A stretch of 64,000 nucleotides of DNA from Thermohalobaculum sp039028795. GTDB taxonomy: Bacteria > Pseudomonadota > Alphaproteobacteria > Rhodobacterales > Rhodobacteraceae. The notes beneath the pieces are model-generated. The model was given only the letters and a program-made list of their open reading frames with translations. It was not told where the DNA came from and did not search any database. Shown in pieces: positions 41,204 to 49,152 of the stretch. The stretch covers positions 1 through 64,000 of the forward strand of contig JBCCHJ010000026.1 of assembly GCA_039028795.1 (NCBI GenBank), in the 5' to 3' direction. The position numbers and the translations under genes were made by a program. Each line of letters starts with the position of its first letter. Position 1 is the stretch's first letter.

Positions 41204-41692
41204 ATGCCGATCGCCATAGGAGCGAAAATCCCCAATGTAAGCCTTTTCGAAATGGGCGAGGCCGGTCCGGGCGCCATCGAGTCGGACAGCGTTTTCGGCG
41301 GCAAGAAGATCGCCATGTTCGGGGTGCCAGGGGCGTTCACGCCGACCTGCCATCAAAAGCACGTGCCGTCCTTCATCGAAAGTGCAGAAGCGCTGAAGGC
41401 AAAAGGGATCGATCAGATCGTCTGCGTGGCCGTCAACGATCCTTTTGTCATGAAGGAATGGGGTGCTGCTTCGGGCGGTGCAGAGGCCGATATCCGGTTC
41501 GTGGGCGATTCCCGGTCAGAACTGGCCGAGGCGATGGACATTGTTCTGGACGGCGGCGCGGTCGGCCTGGTCAAGCGGCTGATGCGCTTTTCGGCGATTG
41601 TCGACGACGGCGTGGTGACCGCGTTGAACGTGGAAGGCGCGCCGGGCGAAATGGATGTGACGTCGGCAGAGAAGCTGCTGCAGCAGATCTGA
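41204..41692 (+). CDS. Peroxiredoxin (Prx5/AhpE-like, thioredoxin fold)
   Basis: A 162-residue Prx5-group peroxiredoxin reducing hydroperoxides. The peroxidatic Cys49 is in VPGAFTPTCHQKHVPSF, followed by the VCVAVNDPFVMKEWG segment, conserved in the group. DGAxVGLVKRLMRFSAIVDDG also fits. A second Cys (~70, QIVCVAVND) is in a buried strand, so resolution probably uses glutathione or glutaredoxin. AAGGAG precedes the ATG. It is single, convergent with ydcF. Confidence 0.9.
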   Translation: MPIAIGAKIPNVSLFEMGEAGPGAIESDSVFGGKKIAMFGVPGAFTPTCHQKHVPSFIESAEALKAKGIDQIVCVAVNDPFVMKEWGAASGGAEADIRFVGDSRSELAEAMDIVLDGGAVGLVKRLMRFSAIVDDGVVTALNVEGAPGEMDVTSAEKLLQQI

Positions 41693-41723
41693 GATTCCTG
41701 TTTCCGCCGCGGTTTGCCGGGGA

Positions 41724-42311
41724 TCACGACAGCGTTCGGTAGACGCCCAGCATCTCGGCCCAGATCAAAAGCGCCTCGCGCGTATGGCGCCAGGCGCGGA
41801 TCCACAACGTGCGGAGCGTGCCGATTTCCGACGGTCCGCCCGCAGACGCCGCAGCGACATACTGCCCGGTCAGGCCAAGGTTGGCGCACTGATAGCTGAT
41901 CCGCGGCAGATGGAAGGACTGGCTGAGCAGCATGACCGGGCGGGGAGTCGCCCGGCCGAGTTCCGTGACGCAGGTATCAGGCGTGGCGGGTGCATTGGGG
42001 TCGAGCTCGATCGCGCTTGGTTCCACACCGTTTTCAACCAGATAGTCGCGCATCACTTCGGCGGCGCGCGCGGCGTTGGAGACGACGATTTTCTGCACCA
42101 TGCCGCGGCGCAAGAGATCGGCGGCGGTATCCAGCCTTTCCGCGTGCAGGGCAGAGATCTGTCCCTGACGGACAAGCGCGCCGAAGACCAGCACGGCCTG
42201 GGCGGACTCGGTTTCATCCGCTGTTGTGATTTCGGTCGTTGCCCGAAGGTAGAGCAATGGGCCGTACACCACGACTGCGATGACGATGACGGCCCGAAAG
42301 AAGCGTCTCAC
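41724..42311 (-). CDS. YdcF/SanA-like DUF218 protein
   Basis: A 195-residue envelope protein. An N-terminal signal-anchor (AVIVIAVVVYGPLLYL) is followed by the DUF218 fold: AVLVFGALVRQGQISALHAERLDTAADLLRRG, KIVVSNAARAAEVMRDYLVENGV, then IELDPNAPATPDTC and MLLSQSFHLPR. Family members (YdcF, SanA, ElyC) act in envelope biogenesis or vancomycin sensitivity. The GTG at 42311 overlaps the preceding gene's stop (GTGA), which fixes the start. Confidence 0.82.
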   Translation of the reverse strand: MRRFFRAVIVIAVVVYGPLLYLRATTEITTADETESAQAVLVFGALVRQGQISALHAERLDTAADLLRRGMVQKIVVSNAARAAEVMRDYLVENGVEPSAIELDPNAPATPDTCVTELGRATPRPVMLLSQSFHLPRISYQCANLGLTGQYVAAASAGGPSEIGTLRTLWIRAWRHTREALLIWAEMLGVYRTLS

Positions 42312-43498
42312 GCAGGATCTTCTTTCCGGAACGGCGTGTGCCTGGCCAAGGCGCGGTTTTCGCAATCCACGGCATCGCGTTCGCCTTCAAGGTAGTCCCG
42401 TACGGCCTGGCGGAAGCGGGAATCGGTGATCCAGTGCAGGCTTTTCGTCGTCACGGGTTCATAGCCGCGGGCCAGTTTATGCCCACCCTGAGCGCCGGCC
42501 TCGACACGCTTCAGGCCGTGCTGGATCGCGTAATCGATGGCCTGGTAGTAACACGTCTCGAAATGCAGGCAGGGATGCTCTTCAGTGCAACCCCAATAGC
42601 GGCCATAAAGGGTTTCGCGGCCGATAATGTTCAGGGCTCCGGCGATCCAGCGCCCCGCCCGGCGGCACATGATCAGCAGGATGTCGTCGCGCAGATGATC
42701 CTGGGCGAGGTCGAAGAACGGGCGCGTCAGATAGGGTGTGCCCCATTTCCGGGCGCCGGTATCCTGGTAGAAGATCCAGAACGCGTCCCAATGTTCGGGT
42801 TGAATGTCATTGCCGGTCAGCCAGTGGATTTCGATATCGTTTTCAAGGGCGCGGGCGCGTTCCTTTCGCAGATTCTTCCGCTTGCGCGAGGCCAGGGCGC
42901 CTAAGAAATCGTCCCAGGTCGCGTAGCCGTGGTTCAGCCAGTGAAACTGCTGATCGGTGCGCTGTAGCATGCCCATCTCGCCGCCCCAATCCCATTCTTC
43001 ATCCGTGCAGAACGTCATATGCAGCGAAGAAATGTCGTTCTGATCGGCCAGTTGAATGGCGCCCTGTAACAGTGCGGCTCGGGCAGCGTCCCGCCCCAAG
43101 GGGCCGTCCGGCCGGGTCAGCAGGCGCGGGCCGGTTGCTGGCGTGAACGGAACGGCCGAAAGGAGTTTCGGATAGTAGCTTCCACCGGCGCGTTCGAAGG
43201 CATGCGCCCAGGAATGGTCAAACACATATTCGCCCTGACTGTGGCCTTTAACGTAGAGCGGCATGACCCCCGTGATCTTGTCGCCGACGCTGGCCACAAG
43301 GTGCTGCGGACCCCAACCTTCGCGGGGCACGGCTGATCCGCTTATCTCGAGCGCTGAAAGAAACGCATGGGTCAGGAATGGATAGAGCGGCCTGCCGCCA
43401 TCTGCGGCTTCCGGGGCGGCGCAGGCGTCCCAGTCTTCAGGCGCAATTTCGGTCAGGGCGGGGATGACCCTGATCTCAACCACTGCATCACCGTCCAT
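42308..43498 (-). CDS. GNAT-like protein of the DUF482/peptidogalycan family
   Basis: A 396-residue protein of the FemAB-like GNAT group. Signatures: SALEISGSAVPREGWGPQHL, GEYVFDHSWAHAFERAGGSYYPK, LLSAVPFTPATGPRLL, SRKRKNLRKERARAL and HFETCYYQAIDYAIQHGL, ending in AGAQGGHKLARGYEPV. The family is widespread in proteobacteria and linked to peptidoglycan or aminoacyl transfer only by homology. It is translationally coupled to ydcF downstream. Confidence 0.85.
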   Translation of the reverse strand: MDGDAVVEIRVIPALTEIAPEDWDACAAPEAADGGRPLYPFLTHAFLSALEISGSAVPREGWGPQHLVASVGDKITGVMPLYVKGHSQGEYVFDHSWAHAFERAGGSYYPKLLSAVPFTPATGPRLLTRPDGPLGRDAARAALLQGAIQLADQNDISSLHMTFCTDEEWDWGGEMGMLQRTDQQFHWLNHGYATWDDFLGALASRKRKNLRKERARALENDIEIHWLTGNDIQPEHWDAFWIFYQDTGARKWGTPYLTRPFFDLAQDHLRDDILLIMCRRAGRWIAGALNIIGRETLYGRYWGCTEEHPCLHFETCYYQAIDYAIQHGLKRVEAGAQGGHKLARGYEPVTTKSLHWITDSRFRQAVRDYLEGERDAVDCENRALARHTPFRKEDPA

Positions 43499-43584
43499 GC
43501 CGGGATCCTTTGCTGCACACCCCTTAAGATGCGCCCGGAATGCCCCCGGTCAACCGAAGTTTTTGTGCAGATGCGTTATGGGCC

Positions 43585-43609
43585 GACAGGACCAGGTTTT
43601 TGACCTGGT
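43585..43609 (-). repeat. Dispersed hairpin repeat, diverged copy 3
   Basis: Minus strand: ACCAGGT-CAAAA-ACCTGGT then CCTGTC, starting right after the HlyD-like gene's stop. Compared with copies 1-2, one stem pair has changed from G-C to A-T on both sides, a compensatory change that keeps the hairpin. It may also serve as the gene's terminator hairpin. Confidence 0.5.
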
Positions 43610-44947
43610 TTATTCCTCGCGCCAGGCAGTTGTGAAGTAATCCGTGACCGGTTTCATCAGGTATTCAATCGGCGTTCGCTCCCCGGTTTGGATGTAAACC
43701 TCGACCGGCATACCCGCGACCAATTCCTGGCCGTCCAGCTTTTCAATCTCGCCTTCGTTTATCCGGACTTCGGTGGTGTAATAGCTGAGACCAGATTGAT
43801 CGTCCGTCGTTTCAGCATCGGCGATAATACGCACCTTGCCGAAAATTTCGGGCGTTGTTCGCGTATTGAACGCAGAAAAGCGCAACACCGTGTCTTGGCC
43901 GATCCAAACCTGGTCGCGGTTGATCGTTTCGACCCGTGCCTCGACAACCATATCGCTGTCAGAGGGAACGATATAAAGGATTGGTTCTGCGGGCCGGATC
44001 ACCGATTTCAGCGCATGGATCGTTGATTCAAGTACCGTGCCCGACCGTGGTGCGCGGATGTCCAGGCGCGATAGTTGTTCCTTCAAAGCGGCGCGGTTCT
44101 CGCTCATCTCGACCCGGCGGAAGCCCAGTTCGCGCGATTCCGCGATAGCCTCTTCACGCATCGTGTCGAACATCCTGAGTTGCTCGATCTCGGTTTCGGA
44201 GATTTGGCTTTTCAATTGGGCAACTTGTTGGATCAGTTGCCCGGTTTCGCCTTCAAGCCGGGCTTCTTCGCGCTGCAGCGCCAGCACTTGGGTTGCCCGG
44301 GCAAGTCCCTGTTTCAGAAGGCGCTCTTGATCAGCCAATTCCTTGGCGATCAGATCGCGGGACTTCTTCGTCGCCTGGATCTGCGCCTCGGTACCGATGA
44401 TCTGTTCGGATAGCTGGACCTTGCGTTGGTCCATAATCTGCATTTCCTTGCTCATCGAGACGCGGCTGGCGATGAACAGCGAAACCTGGCCGTCAATAAG
44501 ACGCTGAATTTCGGGGTTTTGCGCGGCCGCATCCAAGAGTTCCTGATCGAACGCAATCTCGTCGGATTTGACCTGAACCGCCTGCAGACGCGCGAGCCTC
44601 GCCAGAATCTCGAAATACTGACTTTCAAGCGCTGCCAGTTGAGACCTAAGCTGGGACGCATCCAGTTTGATCAGCACATCGCCGGCCTCGACGGTGTCGC
44701 CGTCGCGGGACAGGATTTCGGCCACGACGCCGCCATCCGGGTGCTGGACGACCTGGCGATTGGCCTCGACCCGCAACTGTCCCGTTGCGATCACCGCGCC
44801 CGCCAACGACGCTGTGGCGGCCCAGCCGCCGAAGCCGCCGCCTAGGATCAGAACGCAGACAAGGCCAAATCGGATGTACCAGCGGCCATCCCAGCCATCG
44901 TTTGGTTTTTCCCCTCCGCCGGGGCCTGCGATTTGCATCTGGTTCAT
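43610..44947 (-). CDS. Type I secretion membrane-fusion protein (HlyD/PrsE family)
   Basis: A 445-residue periplasmic adaptor linking the inner-membrane ABC exporter to a TolC-like channel. One N-terminal helix (FGLVCVLILGGGFGGWAA), then a biotinyl/lipoyl-like half (VVQHPDGGVVAEILSRDGDTVEAGDVL), a long coiled coil (about 95-290, rich in Leu/Glu/Gln, e.g. LKSQISETEIEQLR), the second lipoyl half (LDIRAPRSGTVLE) and the beta-barrel with GMPVEVYIQTGERTPIEYLM. It overlaps the ABC gene by 4 bp. No TolC gene or RTX-type substrate is adjacent. Confidence 0.92.
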   Translation of the reverse strand: MNQMQIAGPGGGEKPNDGWDGRWYIRFGLVCVLILGGGFGGWAATASLAGAVIATGQLRVEANRQVVQHPDGGVVAEILSRDGDTVEAGDVLIKLDASQLRSQLAALESQYFEILARLARLQAVQVKSDEIAFDQELLDAAAQNPEIQRLIDGQVSLFIASRVSMSKEMQIMDQRKVQLSEQIIGTEAQIQATKKSRDLIAKELADQERLLKQGLARATQVLALQREEARLEGETGQLIQQVAQLKSQISETEIEQLRMFDTMREEAIAESRELGFRRVEMSENRAALKEQLSRLDIRAPRSGTVLESTIHALKSVIRPAEPILYIVPSDSDMVVEARVETINRDQVWIGQDTVLRFSAFNTRTTPEIFGKVRIIADAETTDDQSGLSYYTTEVRINEGEIEKLDGQELVAGMPVEVYIQTGERTPIEYLMKPVTDYFTTAWREE

Positions 44948-46779
44948 GGTTCAGGATCCTTCGAAAGGGCCACTGTGGTCTGCGTGGGCGCCAGAGTCGC
45001 TTGCGGCTCGACCGCTGCGGCGGCCTGTTTCGGGGCGCCATGGCCATCTGCCCCTTGGGCACCAGGCTTGCCGACCAATTGCGGATAATTTCGCGTACGC
45101 TTTTTCAACACTTCGTCCCGAGCACCAAAATCGACCTGCGCGCCTTTGTCGATCATCAATAGATAGTCACAGGCGGCGATTGCGCTAGGCCTGTGGGCCA
45201 TAATGATGACGGTCCGGCCGCGTCCTTTGGCATCGCGAATGGCATCGACAAGAGCCTGTTCGCCCGGCGCGTCCAGGTTCGCGTTCGGCTCGTCCAGGAT
45301 CAGAACCGGCGGATCACCATAAAGCGCCCGCGCCAGGGCAACCCGTTGGCGCTGTCCGCCCGAAAGCCGCTGACCGGCCGCACCGATATCAGTGTCATAG
45401 CCTTGCGGCAGGCTGAGCAGAAGTTCATGAGCCCCTGCACGCTGCGCGGCAAGCACGATCTCTTTTGCATCCGGTTGCGGGTCAAGCCGCGCAATATTGT
45501 CGGCGACGGTTCCTGCCAGAAGCCCGATTTCCTGCGGCAGGTAGCCGATGAAACGGCCAAGGGCGTCCGATGGCCATTGATCGAGCGCCGCACCGTCGAT
45601 CCGAACCTTGCCAGCCGCCGGTGGCCAGATGCCCGTCAGAACCTTTGCCAGAGTAGTTTTGCCTGCACCCGACGGCCCGATCACGCCCAGCGCTTGTCCA
45701 GGTTCGATTTTGAAGCTGATACTTCGAAGGGCGGGGATTTGCTCACCTGGAGCGACGACTGTGACGTGCTTGGCCTCCATGACGCCCTTGGGCGCCGGAA
45801 GCTGCGTTTTCTGGGGTTCGACTGGGGTCTTTTCCAGGACCTCGGAAAGTGCGTTCCAGCCGCGGACGGCGCGTTGGAACAGCGACCATTGACCGATCGC
45901 CTGCTCGATCGGGGCAAGGGCGCGACCAAGAAGAATGGACCCAGCGATCATCATCCCGGGCGAGATCAACTGTTCCAGCACCAGCCACGCGCCTGCGGCC
46001 AGCATGAAGCTTTGCAGATAGAACCGCATCGCCTTACCGGCTGCGGTGAATCCAGCGGATTTGTCCGAAGCCTCGATCTGCTTGTTTAGCGCTGTGTCGC
46101 GAAGCCCGCGCCAGCGCCCAAGGCCCATGCTGCGCATTCCCAGGCCCTGCACGGCCTCTGCATTCTGGCGCAGCGCCTCTCCCAGGTTTTCGGCTTGCGC
46201 CGACGCCATCTGCGATTCAGCGTTCGGCTCCTTCGACCGGACCTGGTTCATCAGGGTCATCAAAATGAGGATTGCGCCACCAATGATGGCGATGAAGCCC
46301 AAAACCGGGTGAAAGAGGAAGATTGCCGCGACGAAGATCGGTGTCCATGGAATATCGAAGAGAGCGAAAGGAGCGGGGCCTGAAAGGAGCTGGCGTATCG
46401 AGTCCAGATCCCGCGCCGCAGTATTCGGACGTGCACGGTCTGCCGGCGCGACAGAGCGGCGTAGGACCGCCTCGAATATTCTGAGATCCAGAAGGGTCTG
46501 AAAGCGCGCCCCGGCGCGGGCCAAAACGCGGCCGCGGGCGTACTCCAAGAGGCCGAACATGATGTAGAGGCCGGTCACCAGCAGCAACAGCGCGACCAGC
46601 GTGGCCTCTGACCGGCTGGAAAGCACCCGGTCATAGGTTTGCAGCATGAAGAGCGGCCCGGTCAGCATCAGCAGGTTCACGAAAACACTGAAGACAGCCA
46701 CCGATCGGAAATGGGATCGGCACTGCTTCATCGAGGCCTTTAATTCCTGAAGACCTTTTTCAAACTTCGCGTCGGCCAC
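44944..46779 (-). CDS. Type I secretion ABC permease/ATPase (PrsD/RsaD family)
   Basis: A 611-residue exporter half-transporter energising one-step protein secretion. The membrane domain covers ~25-310 (FRSVAVFSVFVNLLMLTGPLFMLQTYDRVL, then DIPWTPIFVAAIFLFHPVLG). The ATPase has Walker A GPSGAGKTTLAK, YLPQEIGLLAGTVADNI, the signature LSGGQRQRVALARAL, Walker B PVLILDEPNANLD and the switch His in IIMAHRPSA. There is no N-terminal C39-like domain, as in the PrtD/RsaD subgroup. A ~40-residue Ala/Gln-rich tail follows. It is the first gene of the two-gene operon. Confidence 0.92.
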   Translation of the reverse strand: MADAKFEKGLQELKASMKQCRSHFRSVAVFSVFVNLLMLTGPLFMLQTYDRVLSSRSEATLVALLLLVTGLYIMFGLLEYARGRVLARAGARFQTLLDLRIFEAVLRRSVAPADRARPNTAARDLDSIRQLLSGPAPFALFDIPWTPIFVAAIFLFHPVLGFIAIIGGAILILMTLMNQVRSKEPNAESQMASAQAENLGEALRQNAEAVQGLGMRSMGLGRWRGLRDTALNKQIEASDKSAGFTAAGKAMRFYLQSFMLAAGAWLVLEQLISPGMMIAGSILLGRALAPIEQAIGQWSLFQRAVRGWNALSEVLEKTPVEPQKTQLPAPKGVMEAKHVTVVAPGEQIPALRSISFKIEPGQALGVIGPSGAGKTTLAKVLTGIWPPAAGKVRIDGAALDQWPSDALGRFIGYLPQEIGLLAGTVADNIARLDPQPDAKEIVLAAQRAGAHELLLSLPQGYDTDIGAAGQRLSGGQRQRVALARALYGDPPVLILDEPNANLDAPGEQALVDAIRDAKGRGRTVIIMAHRPSAIAACDYLLMIDKGAQVDFGARDEVLKKRTRNYPQLVGKPGAQGADGHGAPKQAAAAVEPQATLAPTQTTVALSKDPEP

Positions 46780-46881
46780 GTAGAATCCTTCGTCCGGTTC
46801 ATTCTGTCCCAGTTTCGAAGCGAAGCCTTAACATGGAATGAGTTGTTTTCGAGGCCAAAGGTAAGGCTTAGTTATGATTTT

Positions 46882-46931
46882 AACAATCGACGGTTGATCG
46901 TTTCAGCAGATTTTCAGCAATTCGGTATAAT
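46882..46931 (+). promoter_or_regulatory. Imperfect palindrome and -10 box upstream of mlaA
   Basis: A 21-bp imperfect palindrome (46882-46902, 16 of 21 positions symmetric; arms AACAATC and GATCGTT) precedes TATAAT at 46926-46931. No good -35 lies 17 bp upstream. The site lies in the 267-bp gap shared with the divergent type I secretion operon, so it could regulate either. Confidence 0.35.
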
Positions 46932-47046
46932 TTGCTCATCAGCAGGGTTGGCGAACAGATTCAAAACCCATATTATCGTGAAATTCCAGCGTTGTGGCGG
47001 GAGTTCTTAAACAACGCGTTGTGTGATGGCTCAGGAGGCAGTGTCC

Positions 47047-47784
47047 ATGCGGACGACGACCGGAATTGCGATGGTGATGACCGTCGGACTGACTGTTGCA
47101 GCGTGCGGGGGCGCCCGGCAGCAGGGCGAGCTTGTCGCCGATCCTTATGAAAGCCTGAACCGTGGGATTCATTCGGCCAACAAGGGGCTGGATCAAGCTG
47201 TTCTTAGGCCCGCAGCGCAGGGCTATGATCTGGTAACCCCCTCGTTGTTTCAGCACATTTTCGGCAATGTCTTCTCTCATCTCAGCCTGCCGGGCGTTTT
47301 TGTGAACCACCTGCTGCAGGGCGATGGCGAAGATGCGCTTGTCACAATCGGCCGCTTTGCGGTGAACACGGTCGTTGGAGCGGGCGGCACTTTGGACCCT
47401 GCAACCGAATTCAGCCTGCCCAGGGAAAACACCGATTTCGGCATTACGCTGGCAACCTGGGGCGTCGATGAAGGCGCCTATTTGGAGCTGCCGCTCTTTG
47501 GTCCTTCCACGACCCGTGATGCCGTGGGTACGCTGGTGGATATGGCGTTCCAGCCGACAACCTATGTCACCGGCGGTGTTGAAGTCACAATTGCCTCTGC
47601 GACGGTTTCGGCCGTTGAAATCGTTCACAATCGTAATCGGAATGCTGCGCTTATCGATGATCTGCTCTACAATTCCGAAGACAGCTATGTGAGCCTGCGC
47701 ACCGGTTACATTCAGAACCGCCGGCGCCGGGTGTCGGATGGCGAAACTGATTTGGACGAATTGCCGGATCTCTTCTCGGAATAG
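47047..47784 (+). CDS. mlaA: MlaA/VacJ phospholipid-transport lipoprotein
   Basis: Outer-membrane component of the Mla system that removes phospholipids from the outer leaflet. It is 245 residues: signal MRTTTGIAMVMTVGLTVAAC ending in the lipobox Cys, then DPYESLNRGIHSANKGLDQAVLRP, FGNVFSHLSLPGVFVNHLLQGD, GRFAVNTVVGAGGTLDPAT, and TDFGITLATWGVDEGAYLELPLFGPSTTRDAVG, a strongly conserved block. The ATG at 47047 follows GGAGG; an ATG eight codons earlier overlaps that site. mlaC follows after 27 bp. Confidence 0.93.
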   Translation: MRTTTGIAMVMTVGLTVAACGGARQQGELVADPYESLNRGIHSANKGLDQAVLRPAAQGYDLVTPSLFQHIFGNVFSHLSLPGVFVNHLLQGDGEDALVTIGRFAVNTVVGAGGTLDPATEFSLPRENTDFGITLATWGVDEGAYLELPLFGPSTTRDAVGTLVDMAFQPTTYVTGGVEVTIASATVSAVEIVHNRNRNAALIDDLLYNSEDSYVSLRTGYIQNRRRRVSDGETDLDELPDLFSE

Positions 47785-47811
47785 GAGATCCGAAACAGGA
47801 AGAGGTACGGG

Positions 47812-48414
47812 ATGAAGATCACGCGACGTATTTTGTTGACGGGCGCCGCTGCCATTGCGGTCATGGGCTCTGCCAACACCGCGCTGGCGCTGAGCGAAAG
47901 CGACGCGAAAGACCATGTTTCCAAGACGTTGGATGATCTTTTGGCCCTGCTGCGGACGCCGGGCAATGCCACCAGCCGTGCCCCGCGCCTGCGTCAGATC
48001 ATGGAAACGCGTGCAAATGTGCCTCAGTTGGCCAAGTTCTCGGCAGGCCGTGTCTGGCGCGAGATGTCCGGTGATCAACAATCCCGGTTCGTCGATGCGT
48101 TTTCGCACTTTATTTCAATCACATACGCCCGGCGCTTTGATGAATATTCAGGGGATCCCAAGATCGCCCTGGGCCGGTCGCGCGATGCGGGCCGCAAAGG
48201 CTGGTTGGTTGAAACGCCCATCAATTTGCCAAATGGCGAAAAAGCCGCGGTTGAGTGGCTGGTCAGCGACCGGGCTGGGTCGACGCAGGTTGTTGACCTG
48301 ATCGTCGAGGGGATTTCTATGGCGGTCACGCAGCGCGAGGAGATAGGCGTAAAGTTCAAACAACGCGGCAATGACGTCGAGGCCCTGATCAAGGACCTCA
48401 AAGCCGCGATCTGA
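47812..48414 (+). CDS. mlaC: MlaC periplasmic phospholipid-binding protein
   Basis: Periplasmic shuttle between MlaA and the MlaFEDB importer. It is 200 residues. The N-terminus MKITRRILLTGAAAIAVMG is a twin-arginine signal (TRRILL) with an AxA cleavage site at TALA, so export through the TatABC encoded in this window is likely. The domain has FSAGRVWREMSGDQQSRFVDAFSHF and GDPKIALGRSRDAGRKGWLVE, matching MlaC/Tol_Tol_Ttg2. No mlaFED genes are adjacent. Confidence 0.9.
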   Translation: MKITRRILLTGAAAIAVMGSANTALALSESDAKDHVSKTLDDLLALLRTPGNATSRAPRLRQIMETRANVPQLAKFSAGRVWREMSGDQQSRFVDAFSHFISITYARRFDEYSGDPKIALGRSRDAGRKGWLVETPINLPNGEKAAVEWLVSDRAGSTQVVDLIVEGISMAVTQREEIGVKFKQRGNDVEALIKDLKAAI

Positions 48415-48427
48415 TCCTCTTTGGTGG

Positions 48428-48454
48428 TGGTTTGGGGGCTCAGCCCGCCAAAAC
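48428..48454 (+). terminator. Hairpin downstream of mlaC
   Basis: GGTTTGG.GGGCT / AGCCC..CCAAAACC stem with a one-base loop, 14 bp after the mlaC stop. No T-tract follows on the plus strand. It also overlaps the end of a putative microprotein frame on the other strand. Likely an mlaA-mlaC 3' end structure. Confidence 0.4.
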
Positions 48455-48517
48455 CGCCGCCATGAGTGCTGCATAAACCGTCATCGCAACAGCGGGTGCG
48501 ATCATATAAAGCTGCAT
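48440..48517 (-). CDS. Putative 25-residue hydrophobic microprotein
   Basis: A tiny frame on the strand opposite mlaC: MQLYMIAPAVAMTVYAAL and seven more mostly Ala/Val/Gly residues, predicted as a single transmembrane segment. AAGGA lies ~9 bp before the ATG. The stop codon falls in a hairpin (48428-48454) that follows mlaC, so the frame may instead be incidental to that structure. No known family is recognised. Confidence 0.33.
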   Translation of the reverse strand: MQLYMIAPAVAMTVYAALMAAVLAG

Positions 48518-48721
48518 CGTGCTTTCCTTCTGGGTGGTCAGATGCAGGCCAGGTACAAGCCTATGTGCGGCACAACGACAGAATGATACATGCGCCAAAC
48601 GCCAATGCTTCCCTAATGACTATCCATACTTAACAGGTCCTTAAGGTTGTAAAGCAAGTTCTTTGGCTGCGCACACTTTCTTGTGACGGGCGCGGCATCG
48701 TGGCTGATGCCCGCCGATTGC

Positions 48722-48749
48722 TTGCATACCGGTTTTTTGCCCGTATATA
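48722..48749 (+). promoter_or_regulatory. Putative promoter of the yajC-secDF operon
   Basis: TTGCAT (48722-48727), 16-bp spacer, TATATA (48744-48749), about 50 bp before the yajC start. The -35 matches 4 of 6 consensus bases. The 385-bp gap between mlaC and yajC otherwise holds only the hairpin and microprotein frame described separately. Confidence 0.4.
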
Positions 48750-48799
48750 CCCCCAAGGTTCCGGGTTGTGATCCCGGCCATAAAACAAACGAGAGACGC

Positions 48800-49132
48800 A
48801 TGTTCATCACGCCCGCCTATGCGCAGGCTGCCGGAGGCGCCGGCGGCGGAAGCTTTATCACCTCGATGGTGCCGCTGATTCTGATCTTCGTGATCTTTTA
48901 CTTCTTGCTGATCCGGCCGCAGCAAAAGCGCGCCAAAGAGCACAAGAACATGGTTGAAAACCTGCGCCGTGGTGACCAGGTCGTCACAGGGGGCGGCATC
49001 CTTGGCAAGGTGACAAAGGTCAAGGAAGGCGAAGAGATCGAGGTTGAAATCGCCGAGGGCACCAAGGTGAAGCTCTATAGATCGACCATTCAGACGGTGT
49101 TGTCGAAATCCGAACCGGCCAAGGATGGCTGA
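48800..49132 (+). CDS. yajC: Preprotein translocase accessory subunit YajC
   Basis: Small inner-membrane partner of SecDF. It is 110 residues: a short N-terminus MFITPAYAQAAG, one transmembrane helix (SMVPLILIFVIFYFLLIRPQQ, with the typical IRPQQKR stop-transfer), then DQVVTGGGILGKVTKV, a hallmark. The ATG at 48800 is preceded by GAGA; the frame extends upstream but lacks family sequence. It is followed after 20 bp by secDF. Confidence 0.93.
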   Translation: MFITPAYAQAAGGAGGGSFITSMVPLILIFVIFYFLLIRPQQKRAKEHKNMVENLRRGDQVVTGGGILGKVTKVKEGEEIEVEIAEGTKVKLYRSTIQTVLSKSEPAKDG

Positions 49133-49152
49133 GCCAACAAAGGGGTGATCCC

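Noticed and set aside
48750..48785. GGTTCC...ATCCCGGCCA, similar to a tRNA 3' half
   Set aside because: There is no matching acceptor, D or anticodon stem upstream within tRNA distance, and the yajC promoter-like elements overlap it.
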